Below, piece by piece: positions 9,063 to 18,912 of a stretch of DNA of 64,000 bases. The translations under genes were made by a program, and so were the position numbers. The notes under the pieces are model-generated. The model was not told where the DNA came from, searched no databases, and worked only from the letters and a program-made list of their open reading frames with translations. This stretch comes from an uncultured Alphaproteobacteria bacterium (GTDB taxonomy: Bacteria; Pseudomonadota; Alphaproteobacteria; Rs-D84). The stretch's first letter is position 1; each line of letters begins with the position of its first letter. The stretch lies in assembly GCA_949878575.1 (NCBI GenBank), contig CATLAX010000001.1, forward strand, positions 1-64,000, read 5' to 3'.

Positions 9063-9079
9063 TTTTTGTCACCCCCAAA

Positions 9080-9283
9080 TTATTTCAAACCATACGGGGC
9101 CAAGATTTTCGCCTGACCGACCATGTTGTCATTTAAATACTGCGGTTTAGAGCCGGCGTTGTTTGCACGTGCAGACTTTTTACGCAGCAGTTTTTTGTGG
9201 GCGTTTCTGGCAACGCGAATTTTTCCCGTCGCAGTCATTGATGCGCGCTTTTTCAAGTACGACTTTGTTTTTAATTTTGGCAT
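9080..9283 (-). CDS. rpmI: 50S ribosomal protein L35
   Basis: A 67-aa basic protein beginning MPKLKTKSYLKKRASMTATGK, typical of L35, followed directly by rplT as in most bacteria. Its start has the ribosome binding site AAAAGGATAGAAA. It heads the operon here, with a leader hairpin upstream and mreC diverging on the other strand. Confidence 0.97.
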   Translation of the reverse strand: MPKLKTKSYLKKRASMTATGKIRVARNAHKKLLRKKSARANNAGSKPQYLNDNMVGQAKILAPYGLK

Positions 9284-9310
9284 TTTCTATCCTTTTTGCT
9301 TTGTTCCCTG

Positions 9311-9329
9311 ATGGCAATGCCTTTGCCAT
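9311..9329 (-). promoter_or_regulatory. hairpin in the rpmI-rplT leader
   Basis: ATGGCAA and TTGCCAT form a perfect 7-bp stem with a 5-base loop about 28 bases before the rpmI ATG. L20 is known to repress its own operon through leader structures in other bacteria, and this hairpin is a candidate site. The link is inferred from position only. Confidence 0.35.
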
Positions 9330-9420
9330 TTCGGTACAGCCGGATGTATTTTTACACAATTAAACGAAAAATCAAGTTTTTATTGAATATCGGTGTTTTA
9401 AAGTCTAAACTGGTGCCGAA

Positions 9421-10254
9421 ATGAATCAAAAAAAGCTGACTTCGCGCATATATTCCATTGCAAAGGCGGCGGCGGCCGGGGCCGCGCTGCCGGTGTTTTT
9501 CATATACATAATGGTTGCAAAACCGGACTATAGAATAATGAATGCCGCCGCACATGTCGTGCTGCCGGTTGCAAATGTCGCAGGCGACATCATCACATGG
9601 CCCGTGCGCGGGGTCGGCGCAATGATAAAAAATATACGCGAACTGTCCGGGTTGCGGGAAGAAAACGCGGAACTGCGCGCGGAACTGGCGGCGCTGCGCT
9701 GGCGCGGGGACCAGTGTGACACGGCAATTTTGGAAAATCAAAAACTGGCCCGGGAACTGGATTTGGTCCAAAGAACACCGCTGTCCGTCGCGGCCGATGT
9801 CGTTCATGACACGCGGGCGCTGCACCACAACACATATTTTATAAACAAGGGCGCGCGCGACGGCATAGAACCCGGCCAGGTTGTGGTTACGTTTGACGGA
9901 ATGCTGGCCGGCGTGGTGATTGACGCGGCGCCGGGGTTTGCGCGCGTGCGCGCACTGACCGACGGCGACACGAACATCGCGGTGCGTGTCGTCGGCTCAG
10001 AGGTGTACGGTTTCATGCGCGGCGCCGCGCCGCGGCCGTCAGTCGGATTTTTCAGCGATCCGGAATTTCAGGCCGCCGCCGGCATCAAACTGGTCACCAG
10101 CGGTATCAGCGGCGTTTTGCCGAACGGCGTCATGGTCGGCACACTGGCAAACGAAACAGATGTGGAGATAAAATCCCCGGACGCACTGTCACGGGTAATG
10201 GTTTTAAAATTCAACAGCGACGGCAAATACGATGAAGAACGGCAGACTAATTAA
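9421..10254 (+). CDS. mreC: rod shape-determining protein MreC
   Basis: MreC is a periplasmic scaffold of the elongasome that binds PBP2. The 277-aa protein has an N-terminal cytoplasmic tail, one membrane segment at about residues 15-33, a coiled coil (RELSGLREENAELRAELAALR), and the beta-barrel region with RGARDGIEPGQVVV and VRALTDGDTNIAVRV. It opens a run of overlapping genes, mreC-mreD-mrdA-rodA. No mreB is visible in front of it. Confidence 0.95.
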   Translation: MNQKKLTSRIYSIAKAAAAGAALPVFFIYIMVAKPDYRIMNAAAHVVLPVANVAGDIITWPVRGVGAMIKNIRELSGLREENAELRAELAALRWRGDQCDTAILENQKLARELDLVQRTPLSVAADVVHDTRALHHNTYFINKGARDGIEPGQVVVTFDGMLAGVVIDAAPGFARVRALTDGDTNIAVRVVGSEVYGFMRGAAPRPSVGFFSDPEFQAAAGIKLVTSGISGVLPNGVMVGTLANETDVEIKSPDALSRVMVLKFNSDGKYDEERQTN

Positions 10255-10693
10255 ATTTCTGCGCGGCGCCGCACCGTTTGCAATAACCTTATTTTTATGG
10301 CGCCTGGGCGCGGCATGGTTGAATCCGGGCGGAATGCTGGCGCTGATTCCGATTTTTTTCTGCACGTTTATCAGGCCTGTTCCGTGGTTTGCACCGTTCG
10401 GGGCGGTAATGTGCTTTCTGGTGGATTACAACTGCAACACCATTCTGTACTGGACATCCGTGTTTTGCGCGTGTTATGCGGCAAACGGCATTCAGTCCGT
10501 CGTTGATTTGACCCAGGCGCGCGCACGCGGCGCGGTATCGTTTGCGGTTCTGTTCGGGTTAAGCGTTATTATACTGGGCGCAGGCCACATAAACAGCATT
10601 ACGGGCGCGCTGACAGGACTGTGGACAATTACGTGGGTATGCGCAATGTACATACCAATAACGGCGATAATAGAAAGGACGCGGCATGATTGA
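10232..10693 (+). CDS. mreD: MreD-like inner membrane protein
   Basis: A 153-aa hydrophobic protein with about four to five membrane segments, overlapping mreC by 23 bases and mrdA by 8. Its place between mreC and mrdA, its size and its topology fit MreD, a membrane subunit of the elongasome. The sequence itself is weakly conserved, as is usual for MreD. Naming therefore relies mainly on context. Confidence 0.75.
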   Translation: MKNGRLIKFLRGAAPFAITLFLWRLGAAWLNPGGMLALIPIFFCTFIRPVPWFAPFGAVMCFLVDYNCNTILYWTSVFCACYAANGIQSVVDLTQARARGAVSFAVLFGLSVIILGAGHINSITGALTGLWTITWVCAMYIPITAIIERTRHD

Positions 10694-12461
10694 TACAGAG
10701 GTTTCACGTCTTTTTGACCGCAGGTCGGCATTGTTTTTTTCCGCAGGCGCCGTGCTGACGTCCGTTCTGGTTCTGCGCATGTTACAGATGCAGGTGTTCG
10801 GTTACCGCGAGTACAAAAGAAAAAGCGCAAACAATTCGTTCCGCATTCAGATAAACATGCCGGAACGCGGCAAAATTCTGGCAGCGGGCGGCACCCCCAT
10901 ATCACGCGACGCCCCGATTTACAGAATATACATCGTGCCAGAGGAAACAGACGACATATCGGGCCTGTTGGACATTGTGGCGGCGGATTTAAACCTGGGC
11001 CCAAAAAAAATTGACCGTATACGCGCAAAAATAAAAAAACAGCCAAAGTTTCAACCGGTGCTGGTTAGTGAAAACACCGACTGGGCGATGCTGGCCGCGC
11101 TGCAGGCCAAGAATCTGCCCGGTCTGCACGTGCAAAACGGTTTTGCGCGCGTGTATGAAATGGGGCCGGCGGGCGCCCAGATTTTCGGATATGTCGGGGC
11201 GCCGGCACAAACCGTTCCCGGGGCGCCGTTTTTTACAGAGGGCGTAACCGGTCTTGAAAAACGTTTCAACGCCCAGCTGGCCGGGACGCCGGGCAGAACC
11301 GTCATGATTACAAACGCCGTCGGCCGCATCACCGGCGAGGATAAATCGCAATACAAGGCGCCGGTGCTCGGCGACAATGTGCCGACAACGATAAACGACG
11401 CGGCCCAGCGCGTAATGTACGACGCACTGGCCGCGCACACGGCCGGATGCGGCGTTGCGCTGGACATAGAAACGGGCGACATACTGGCCATGGTTTCCAC
11501 CCCCAGTTTTGATCCGAACAATTTTGATCAGGATGATGCGGACGAATATCTGGCCACGTTGCGCAGCGACCCGGCGAAACCGTTTATGAACAAACCGCTG
11601 GAGGGACTGTATCCGCCGGGTTCCACGTTCAAGATAATTGTTGCGCTGGCCGCGCTGGAGGCGGGCGCGATTTCACCAAAGGACAAAGTGTTTTGTCCGG
11701 GCCACTGGGATTACGGCGACCGGCGCTATCACTGCTGGGAGGACAAGGGTCACGGACACGTTGACCTGGCGGGCGCACTGAAGCATTCCTGTGACATTTA
11801 TTTTTATCAGCTGGCGTTGAAAATCGGAATTGACGCGATAAAGTCAATGGCGGTAAAACTGGGCTTTACCCAGGAATATTTGACGGATATTTTCACGCGC
11901 CAGATGACGGGCGTCGTTCCCGACCGCCGGTGGAAGGAAAAAAATGTCGGCGTGCGATGGGTGCACGGCGACACAGTCATTTCCGGCATAGGCCAGGGAT
12001 TCATTCTGGCCAATGCGATGCAGCTGGCCGTGATGATGGCGCGAGTCGCATCAAACCGGGAGGTTACGCCCCGCCTGATAAAGGTCGCGGCAAAGCCCAG
12101 TTTTGCGCCACTGGGGCTGCAGGAACAAAACAGGCAGTTTGTGTTCCGCGGCCTGGAAGAGGTTACAAAACCGGGCGGCACCGCCGCCGGCAGCGCAATC
12201 AATGTTGACGGGAAAAAAATGGGCGGAAAAACCGGAACGTCACAGGTTCGCAGCATTTCAAAGGCGGAACGACTGTCCGGGGTTTTGACAAACGACCAAC
12301 TGGAATGGCGCATGCGAAACCACGGGCTGTTTGTGGGATACGCGCCGACGGACAATCCGAAATACGCGGTATGCATCGTAACAGAGCACAGCGGCGGCAG
12401 CGGGCCCGCCGCCCGCACGGCGGCGGCCGTAATGCGAACATTGTTAAAAGAGGCGAAATAA
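10686..12461 (+). CDS. mrdA: penicillin-binding protein 2
   Basis: PBP2 is the peptidoglycan transpeptidase of lateral wall growth. The 591-aa protein has a short cytoplasmic tail, one membrane segment (about 15-35), the pedestal domain, and a transpeptidase domain. The catalytic serine sits in GSTFK, the second motif is SCD where many enzymes have SxN, and the third is KTGTS. It overlaps mreD and is followed one base later by rodA, its SEDS partner. Cysteine inside the SxN-equivalent motif is unremarkable for PBP2 proteins. Confidence 0.96.
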   Translation: MIDTEVSRLFDRRSALFFSAGAVLTSVLVLRMLQMQVFGYREYKRKSANNSFRIQINMPERGKILAAGGTPISRDAPIYRIYIVPEETDDISGLLDIVAADLNLGPKKIDRIRAKIKKQPKFQPVLVSENTDWAMLAALQAKNLPGLHVQNGFARVYEMGPAGAQIFGYVGAPAQTVPGAPFFTEGVTGLEKRFNAQLAGTPGRTVMITNAVGRITGEDKSQYKAPVLGDNVPTTINDAAQRVMYDALAAHTAGCGVALDIETGDILAMVSTPSFDPNNFDQDDADEYLATLRSDPAKPFMNKPLEGLYPPGSTFKIIVALAALEAGAISPKDKVFCPGHWDYGDRRYHCWEDKGHGHVDLAGALKHSCDIYFYQLALKIGIDAIKSMAVKLGFTQEYLTDIFTRQMTGVVPDRRWKEKNVGVRWVHGDTVISGIGQGFILANAMQLAVMMARVASNREVTPRLIKVAAKPSFAPLGLQEQNRQFVFRGLEEVTKPGGTAAGSAINVDGKKMGGKTGTSQVRSISKAERLSGVLTNDQLEWRMRNHGLFVGYAPTDNPKYAVCIVTEHSGGSGPAARTAAAVMRTLLKEAK

Positions 12462-12462
12462 A

Positions 12463-13608
12463 ATGGCGCGCCAGACACGTGTATCAAATGCAAACATGAT
12501 GACTTTTTCCGAGAAAATGGCCCGTTTCTCGTGGGGGCTGTTCGTGCCTATGTGCATTATACTGGCGATTTCAATTGTTGTTCTGTATTCGGCTGGCGGC
12601 GGCAACTGGCGCCCGTTCGCACTGTCCCAGGCGGCAAAAATAGCGGCCGGATTCGGCATATTTTTCATCGCCGCGTTTTCAAACATAAAAACATGGATAA
12701 AATCGGCGTATGTAATTTATGCCGTTGCGCTAATCATGATAATACTGGTCACGTTTGTGGGGCATACTGGCATGGGCGCGCAAAGATGGCTGAATCTGGG
12801 CTTTATCCACATTCAACCCTCAGAACTTATAAAAATTGCGCTGGTGCTGGCGCTGGCGCGGTATTTTGCATGGATGAATTCCGTGGAACTGTCACAGTTT
12901 AAAAACTATGTCATTCCGGCGGTGATGCTGCTGGTGCCGTTCGGTTTAATTGTGGCACAGCCGGATTTGGGAACGGCACTGTCGCTGGCGATGATTACGG
13001 CGGGAATGTTTTACATTGTCGGCGCGAACAAGAAATGGTTCATAATCGGCGCTGTTCTGGCCGTGTGCGCGGCGCCGGTCGTATGGTTTGGCGGCCTGCA
13101 CGATTACCAGCGCCAGCGCATCATAACATTCGTAAACCCCGACCACGACGCACGCGGCGCCGGATACCAGATAAACCAGGCAAAAATCGCTTTCGGTTCC
13201 GGCGGAATAATAGGCAAGGGTTACATGAAGGGCTCCCAGTCCCAGCAGTCATTTCTGCCGGAAAAACAGACGGACTTTATTTTCACAATGCTGGGCGAAG
13301 AATTCGGATTCATCGGCGCGTTTGCCCTGATTGCGCTCTATAGCATGATTATCATCGTGCTGTTCTGGTGCGCGAAAATGTGCAGGAACAGATTCGGCCA
13401 GTTAATATGCTTTGGTTTTATGTTGAACTTTTTCATTTATTATTTTATAAATATTTCCATGGTTCTGGGATTAATGCCGACGGTCGGCGTGCCGTTGCCA
13501 CTGATGTCTTTTGGCGGCAGCAGCTTGATTGCGCTGATGTTTGGATTCGGACTGGCACAGAACGCGCATATTCACAAGGACCAGCAATTATCTGCCAAGG
13601 GGAGCTGA
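12463..13608 (+). CDS. rodA: peptidoglycan glycosyltransferase RodA
   Basis: RodA is the SEDS-family glycosyltransferase that polymerises lipid II together with PBP2. The 381-aa protein has about ten membrane segments, the conserved WLNLGFIHIQPSELIKI block in which the SEDS-typical QPSE is visible, KQTDFIFTMLGEEFG, and the C-terminal GVPLPLMSFGGSSL. It is translated straight after mrdA and followed by topA. Confidence 0.97.
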   Translation: MARQTRVSNANMMTFSEKMARFSWGLFVPMCIILAISIVVLYSAGGGNWRPFALSQAAKIAAGFGIFFIAAFSNIKTWIKSAYVIYAVALIMIILVTFVGHTGMGAQRWLNLGFIHIQPSELIKIALVLALARYFAWMNSVELSQFKNYVIPAVMLLVPFGLIVAQPDLGTALSLAMITAGMFYIVGANKKWFIIGAVLAVCAAPVVWFGGLHDYQRQRIITFVNPDHDARGAGYQINQAKIAFGSGGIIGKGYMKGSQSQQSFLPEKQTDFIFTMLGEEFGFIGAFALIALYSMIIIVLFWCAKMCRNRFGQLICFGFMLNFFIYYFINISMVLGLMPTVGVPLPLMSFGGSSLIALMFGFGLAQNAHIHKDQQLSAKGS

Positions 13609-13612
13609 AAAA

Positions 13613-15874
13613 ATGAACCTGCTTATCGTTGAATCTCCGTCAAAGGCCAAAACAATCGGAAAATATCTCGGGGCCGGGTGGCGCGTTATAGCGTCTGTCG
13701 GACATGTGCGCGACCTGGTTCCGGAAAACGGCAGTGTTGACACGGACAAAGATTTTGCAATGCGCTGGCAGATTATGCCGGGCAAGGAAAAGCAGATAAA
13801 ACTTATCACGGATGAGGTTAAAAAGGCCGATGCGGTATACCTGGCGTCCGACCCCGACCGCGAGGGAGAGGCCATCGCCTGGCACATTCTGGACATATTA
13901 AAGGCAAAAAAACTGCTGGCTGGGAAAAAGGTTTACCGCGTCGCATTTCATGAAATTACAAAAAAGGCCGTGCTGGAGGCCATAAAATCCCCGCGCGAGA
14001 TTGATGCGAACCTGGTTGACGCATACCTGGTGCGCCGGGCACTGGACTATTTAATCGGATTTGGAATTTCACCGCTGTTGTGGCGGCGCAACCTGGGCAA
14101 ATCCGCCGGCCGGGTACAGTCTGTTGCGGTAAAGCTGGTTGTGGACCGCGAACGCGAGATAGAGGCTTTCCGACCGGTTGAATACTGGTCGCTGACCGCG
14201 CAGTGCGTGCGCGGGGATGACGCTTTTTCGGCCGCACTGTCCGCGTTTATGGGCGAAAAACTGGATAAAATGTCCATCGGCGGCAAAGATGAAATGGACA
14301 AAATAACCGCCCGCATAGGAAACCCAACGATAAAAGCGCATGTTGCCAGTATTGACAGGAAAAAAATATCGCGACGGGCCGCGGCACCATTTACCACATC
14401 CACACTGCAGCAAGAGGCGGCGCGCAAACTTTATTTTTCATCAAAACGCACAATGGGCGCGGCGCAAAAACTTTATGAACAGGGTTTGATAACATACATG
14501 CGAACGGATGCGACAAACCTGGCGGCGGACGCGGTTGCGGCCATACGCGAATATATCGCGAACACATACGGCGCGCGGTTTGTTCCGAAATCGCCCAACG
14601 TGTATGTTACAAAATCCAAAAACGCCCAGGAAGCGCACGAGGCCATACGCCCCACGCATTTTGACGGCGCGTCGCCGGATCTGGCCGGGGACGAGGCGAA
14701 ACTGTATGATTTGATATGGAAACGCACAATCGCATGCCAGATGACGAACGCAGAATTTGACAGTGTCGCCGCAGACATTGAAACCGCGGACAAATCTGCC
14801 GTGTTTCACGCCGTCGGCACAACGCGAACGTTTGACGGATTTATGAAAATTTACACAGAGGGCCGCGACGACGCGGACGCGGCAACGGAATCCAAACTGC
14901 CGGCGCTGAACATCGGGGATGCGGTGGATATAACGGCACTTGCCCCGGAACAGCATTTTACGCAGCCGCCCGCCCGTTATACGGAGGCGTCGCTGGTCAA
15001 AAAACTGGAAGAGCTGGGTATCGGCCGACCGTCCACATACGCCGCCATCATGTCCACAATCGTTGACAGAAAATATGTTGAACAGGACAAACAGCGCCGT
15101 TTCCACCCGACGCCCGGCGGATGGGTTATAGCCGCGTATCTGGGGAAATATTTCACGGATCTGGTGGATGTAAACTTTACCGCCAAAACAGAGGACACAC
15201 TGGACGACGTGTCAAACGGACGCGCTGAAAAAATCGCGGCACTGCGCAATTTCTGGACGCCGACAGACAAAATGATAGAGGCGGCCCGCGGCGTCAAAAC
15301 AACGGAAATAATAGATTCCATAAACGACGTGATGCATTCGCACCTGTTTGGCGACGGTGACGGTTTGTGTCCGAAATGCGGCGGAAAACTGGGAATAAAA
15401 CTGTCCAAATACGGGGCCTTCGTCGGATGCGCAAATTATCCGGAATGCGATTATACACGGCGCCTGGGCGATGCGGCACAATCAGGGGACGACGGCGCCG
15501 GCACTGCCGCGGCACCCGCAGCGGTTGATCTGGGCGACGGAATATCGTTTAAGGTCGGACGTTTCGGCCCGTATGTTACGGACGGGAAAAAGAATGCGGC
15601 GGCAAAGCGGTACACGGCGGAAACAATCACGCTGGACGCGGCGCGCGAACTGCTGGCGGGCGGCGCAAAAAAAGCGGAACCGGTTGAAATAGGCGAAAAC
15701 CCGGCAACCGGCCAGATGATTTATTATTACCCGACGGGCCGGTACGGCGCGTACATTTCATCAAACAAAATTAACGTCAGCGTTAAAGAGCAGCCGGATC
15801 TGGCGACCGCGGCGGAATTGATTAACAACAAAAAGCCGTCTACGCGCCGCGGGGTGTTCAAGAAAAAGAAATAA
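13613..15874 (+). CDS. topA: DNA topoisomerase I
   Basis: TopA relaxes negative supercoils. I moved the start from the ORF-track position to ATG 13613, where the family N-terminus MNLLIVESPSKAKTIGKYLG begins and AAGGGGAGC sits at the right distance. The protein (753 aa) has the TOPRIM domain (acidic DPDREGEAIAWH), the type IA core, the active-site tyrosine in GLITYMRTDATNL, and one C-terminal zinc ribbon (CPKCGG ... CANYPEC). Two further C-terminal repeats lack the cysteines. Its stop codon overlaps the dnaG start by one base. Confidence 0.97.
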   Translation: MNLLIVESPSKAKTIGKYLGAGWRVIASVGHVRDLVPENGSVDTDKDFAMRWQIMPGKEKQIKLITDEVKKADAVYLASDPDREGEAIAWHILDILKAKKLLAGKKVYRVAFHEITKKAVLEAIKSPREIDANLVDAYLVRRALDYLIGFGISPLLWRRNLGKSAGRVQSVAVKLVVDREREIEAFRPVEYWSLTAQCVRGDDAFSAALSAFMGEKLDKMSIGGKDEMDKITARIGNPTIKAHVASIDRKKISRRAAAPFTTSTLQQEAARKLYFSSKRTMGAAQKLYEQGLITYMRTDATNLAADAVAAIREYIANTYGARFVPKSPNVYVTKSKNAQEAHEAIRPTHFDGASPDLAGDEAKLYDLIWKRTIACQMTNAEFDSVAADIETADKSAVFHAVGTTRTFDGFMKIYTEGRDDADAATESKLPALNIGDAVDITALAPEQHFTQPPARYTEASLVKKLEELGIGRPSTYAAIMSTIVDRKYVEQDKQRRFHPTPGGWVIAAYLGKYFTDLVDVNFTAKTEDTLDDVSNGRAEKIAALRNFWTPTDKMIEAARGVKTTEIIDSINDVMHSHLFGDGDGLCPKCGGKLGIKLSKYGAFVGCANYPECDYTRRLGDAAQSGDDGAGTAAAPAAVDLGDGISFKVGRFGPYVTDGKKNAAAKRYTAETITLDAARELLAGGAKKAEPVEIGENPATGQMIYYYPTGRYGAYISSNKINVSVKEQPDLATAAELINNKKPSTRRGVFKKKK

Positions 15875-17490
15875 TGGCGTCATACGACAGAAATTTTACA
15901 GACGAACTGCGGGCACGGCTGTCAATCGTGGATGTGGTGGGCCGGCGCGTGCCGCTGGTGCGCAAGGGTCAGAATTACTGGGGTTGCTGTCCTTTTCACA
16001 ATGAAAAGACCCCCAGTTTTTCCGTAAACGAGGAAAAGGGCTTTTATCACTGTTTCGGATGCGGCGAACACGGCGACATCATATCGTTTCAAATGAAAAC
16101 GAACAATATGGAATTCCGCGACGCGCTGCGTGAACTGGCGGATATGGCCGGCTTGAAAATGCCGGAATACAAACCACGCGACCCGCGTGTTGTCGCGGCG
16201 GAAGAATCTTATCTGCAGATTACGGAAAAGGCGACCGCGCTGTACCAGGGCAAACTGTTTGAACCGGCGGGCGCGGCGGCATTGGAATACGTGCGCGGGC
16301 GCGGATTCACGGATGAAATGATAAAAAAGTACCGTATCGGATACGCGCCGAAAAACAACTTAATTGCGAATACTTTTTCAAACATGCGCCAGGAAAAACT
16401 GATTGCAACCGGCCTGTGCCGGCGCGGCGATTACGGAATGTACGATTTTTTCCGGGACAAGTTAATGTTTCCAATTTTCAATGCGCGCGGACAGATTGTC
16501 GCGTTTTCCGGGCGCAGTCTGGACGGGTCTGAACCGAAATACATAAACACGACGGATACGGAAATGTTTCACAAGCGCGCGACGGTGTTCGGATTAAATT
16601 TTGCGCGCGATGCAATATACCGCGCCGGACGCAGCATCGTGGTGGAAGGCCAGATAGACGCCATCCGCATGCAGTGCAACGGTTTCGGTGAAACGGTGGC
16701 GCCACTGGGCACCGCCCTGACCGAGGATCATATAACACTGCTGTGCAAATCAAACCGCAACATCACGTTTTGTTTTGACGGCGACGCGGCCGGGCAAAAG
16801 GCCGCCGCACGCGCGTGCGCGATTGTGATGCCGTTTCTGCGCGACACGTCCGATGTCCGGTTTGCCTTTGTCACCGGCGGCAAGGACCCGGACGAGGTTA
16901 TAAAAACAGGCGGGGCGGACGCAATGCGGAAAATTATCAATGACGCCGTCGGCATCACTGATTTTCTGTGGGATTTGGCAAACAAAAATTATATAACGTC
17001 CACACCGGGGGGACGGGCCGGGGCGGAAAAATTTTTATCGGCAGAGGTTGCAAAAATAAAGGATGAAACACTGCGCCGTGAATTTGAAAACGAATACAAT
17101 TCGCGAAAATTCAATCAGTGGCATAAATGGAAAAAGTCCGGAAATAATGCACATAGCGTTGATTTGCCCGCGGCGGATGACATAACGCGGGCAACGCTTT
17201 GCCACATTGTGAACACTTTTCCGGAACTGGTTGAAAGATACGGCGATTTTCTGGCAACACTGAATATTGATTTTGACGCGCCGCGCCCCGGAATGCAGAT
17301 GGACGAAAAAACCGCCGAACGTTACATTGTATCCTTAAAACTGCAAAAATATATGACGCAGTTGATTGCGGAAAAAAAAGAGTGCATGACACAGATGCTG
17401 GCCGGGGCGGATCTTGGGGGGCGATTGGCCCAAATTAATGCGGATATTGAAAAAGTGCGTGAAAAACAGGAAATGCTGGTTCTTATTTAA
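15874..17490 (+). CDS. dnaG: DNA primase
   Basis: DnaG makes RNA primers for replication. The 538-aa protein has the CHC2 zinc finger (CPFHNEKTPSFSV ... CFGCG), the RNA polymerase basic core, a TOPRIM segment with VEGQIDAIRM and FCFDGDAAGQKAA, and a shorter C-terminal helicase-interaction part than E. coli DnaG. It starts on the last base of the topA stop codon. rpoD, its common neighbour, is absent, and a terminator array follows. Confidence 0.96.
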   Translation: MASYDRNFTDELRARLSIVDVVGRRVPLVRKGQNYWGCCPFHNEKTPSFSVNEEKGFYHCFGCGEHGDIISFQMKTNNMEFRDALRELADMAGLKMPEYKPRDPRVVAAEESYLQITEKATALYQGKLFEPAGAAALEYVRGRGFTDEMIKKYRIGYAPKNNLIANTFSNMRQEKLIATGLCRRGDYGMYDFFRDKLMFPIFNARGQIVAFSGRSLDGSEPKYINTTDTEMFHKRATVFGLNFARDAIYRAGRSIVVEGQIDAIRMQCNGFGETVAPLGTALTEDHITLLCKSNRNITFCFDGDAAGQKAAARACAIVMPFLRDTSDVRFAFVTGGKDPDEVIKTGGADAMRKIINDAVGITDFLWDLANKNYITSTPGGRAGAEKFLSAEVAKIKDETLRREFENEYNSRKFNQWHKWKKSGNNAHSVDLPAADDITRATLCHIVNTFPELVERYGDFLATLNIDFDAPRPGMQMDEKTAERYIVSLKLQKYMTQLIAEKKECMTQMLAGADLGGRLAQINADIEKVREKQEMLVLI

Positions 17491-17513
17491 TCAGTTTCAT
17501 TAATAAAAAACAT

Positions 17514-17543
17514 CAAAAACACCGGCAAATGCCGGTGTTTTTT
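17514..17543 (+). terminator. terminator after dnaG
   Basis: AACACCGGC and GCCGGTGTT pair around AAAT and are followed by a T run. Confidence 0.85.
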
Positions 17544-17765
17544 TAACATTTTATACAAGTAATTGTTACATAAAACACACACAAACATGTTTCTGGCAAA
17601 AATATATTTTCATTAAGTATATAATATTATTAAACAGCCGGCAAATACCGGCATTTTTTATACATTTTAACCCATGTAAAAAAACATGCAAATACCTTAA
17701 TACAAACAAGACAATTAAATAATTACGCTAAAAAAGCTGTTTTAACGATATGTATAAACATATAA

Positions 17766-17792
17766 AAAGGCCGGCATTCGCCGGCTTTTTTA
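17766..17792 (-). terminator. terminator after ychF
   Basis: GCCGGCG and the facing CGCCGGC-type arm form a stem, with a T run on the minus strand just beyond the ychF stop. It is probably usable on both strands. Confidence 0.8.
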
Positions 17793-17805
17793 CACATTTT
17801 TTATA

Positions 17806-18885
17806 TTAATTGTTAAACAGAAAATGACATATGTCCCCGTCATTCATTATATAATCGCGGCCGACAAGACGCATGCGGCCGGCCTCTTTGACCGCAACCT
17901 CACCCCCCAGTTCTATGTAATCGGCGGGTGATATTACCTCTGCCCTGATAAATCCTTTTTCAAAATCGGTGTGGATTTTGCCGGCCGCCTGGGGCGCGGT
18001 GCATCCCTTTGTTATTGTCCAGGCATGCGCCTCTTTGGGGCCAACGGTATAAAACGTCTGCAACCCCAGCGTCGCGTACCCGGTCTTTATAACCTGATCC
18101 AGGCCTGATTCGGACAGCCCCAAATCATCCAAAAACATTTTTCTTTCCGCCGGGTCAATAATCTGGGATATTTCCATTTCTATCTTTGACGATATTACCA
18201 GCACGGGTGCTGACCCGCCGAATTTTTCACGAACGCGGTTGGAAAACTCGTTCCCGGTGGCGGCGGAATCTTCATCAACATTGCAGACATATATCACGGG
18301 CTTTGCCGTAAGCAAATTAAACGGCGACGCATCCGTACCGGCGGCGCGCGCCGGCGTGCCGGCCGCAAGCGCGGCGCGCAGTGCGGTCGCATCGGACAGC
18401 AGTTTTGACGCATCCTTGTCCAGGCCGCGCGCCTTTTTTTCCAGGTTCTTTATCTGTTTGTCCAGACTTTCCATGTCCGCCAGCATTAATTCCGTTTCAA
18501 TCGTATCAATATCGGCCAACGGGTCAATCCGGCCCGCAACATGGACAATATCGTCGTTTTCAAAACAGCGCACAACATGAATTATCGCATCTGTTGACAG
18601 TATGTTGCCCAAAAATTTGTTACCCAACCCTTCGCCCGCGGACGCACCCTTTACCAGGCCGGCAATATCAAATATCTCCAGCTGGGTCGGTATAATGCGA
18701 GCCGCACCGGATGTCGCTGCCAAATTATGCAACGTTGCGTCAGGCACAACCACGCGCCCCGTGTTCGGTTCTATTGTACAGAACGGATAGTTCTGAGCGT
18801 CCGCCGCCGCACTTTGCGTCAGCGCATTGAACAATGTTGACTTGCCCACGTTCGGCAGGCCCACAATTCCGCAATTGAATCCCAT
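17806..18885 (-). CDS. ychF: redox-regulated ATPase YchF
   Basis: YchF is a ribosome-associated P-loop ATPase of the Obg family with a role in translation and oxidative stress response. I chose ATG 18885 over the TTG two codons earlier because AAAGGA lies seven bases before it. The protein (359 aa) has the P-loop GLPNVGKST, an FDIAGLVKGAS switch region, the NVDE segment in place of the GTPase NKxD, a helical insertion and the C-terminal TGS-like domain (KGFIRAEVISPADYIELGG). It stands alone, with a divergent gene starting 27 bases away. Confidence 0.97.
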   Translation of the reverse strand: MGFNCGIVGLPNVGKSTLFNALTQSAAADAQNYPFCTIEPNTGRVVVPDATLHNLAATSGAARIIPTQLEIFDIAGLVKGASAGEGLGNKFLGNILSTDAIIHVVRCFENDDIVHVAGRIDPLADIDTIETELMLADMESLDKQIKNLEKKARGLDKDASKLLSDATALRAALAAGTPARAAGTDASPFNLLTAKPVIYVCNVDEDSAATGNEFSNRVREKFGGSAPVLVISSKIEMEISQIIDPAERKMFLDDLGLSESGLDQVIKTGYATLGLQTFYTVGPKEAHAWTITKGCTAPQAAGKIHTDFEKGFIRAEVISPADYIELGGEVAVKEAGRMRLVGRDYIMNDGDICHFLFNN

Positions 18886-18912
18886 ATACAAATCCTTTAT
18901 AATGGTGACAAT

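Larger units (their letters stand above)
17491..17805. other. gene-free AT-rich spacer with three terminator hairpins
   Basis: About 315 bases separate convergent dnaG and ychF. Besides the dnaG terminator there is a hairpin GCCGG/CCGGC with ATTTTTTA at 17637-17659, and one at 17766-17792 that faces ychF. A TATAAT-like box at 17620 lies just before the middle hairpin. I see no protein gene. A very short transcript cannot be excluded. Confidence 0.5.

Noticed and set aside
13541-13612. 24-residue N-terminal extension of TopA
   Set aside because: It overlaps rodA, and the family N-terminus and ribosome binding site place the start at 13613.
17491-17805. CRISPR-like or REP array from repeated CCGGCAAATNCCGG
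   Set aside because: Spacing and flanks differ; each unit is a normal intrinsic terminator with a T run, and similar ones follow other genes in the window.
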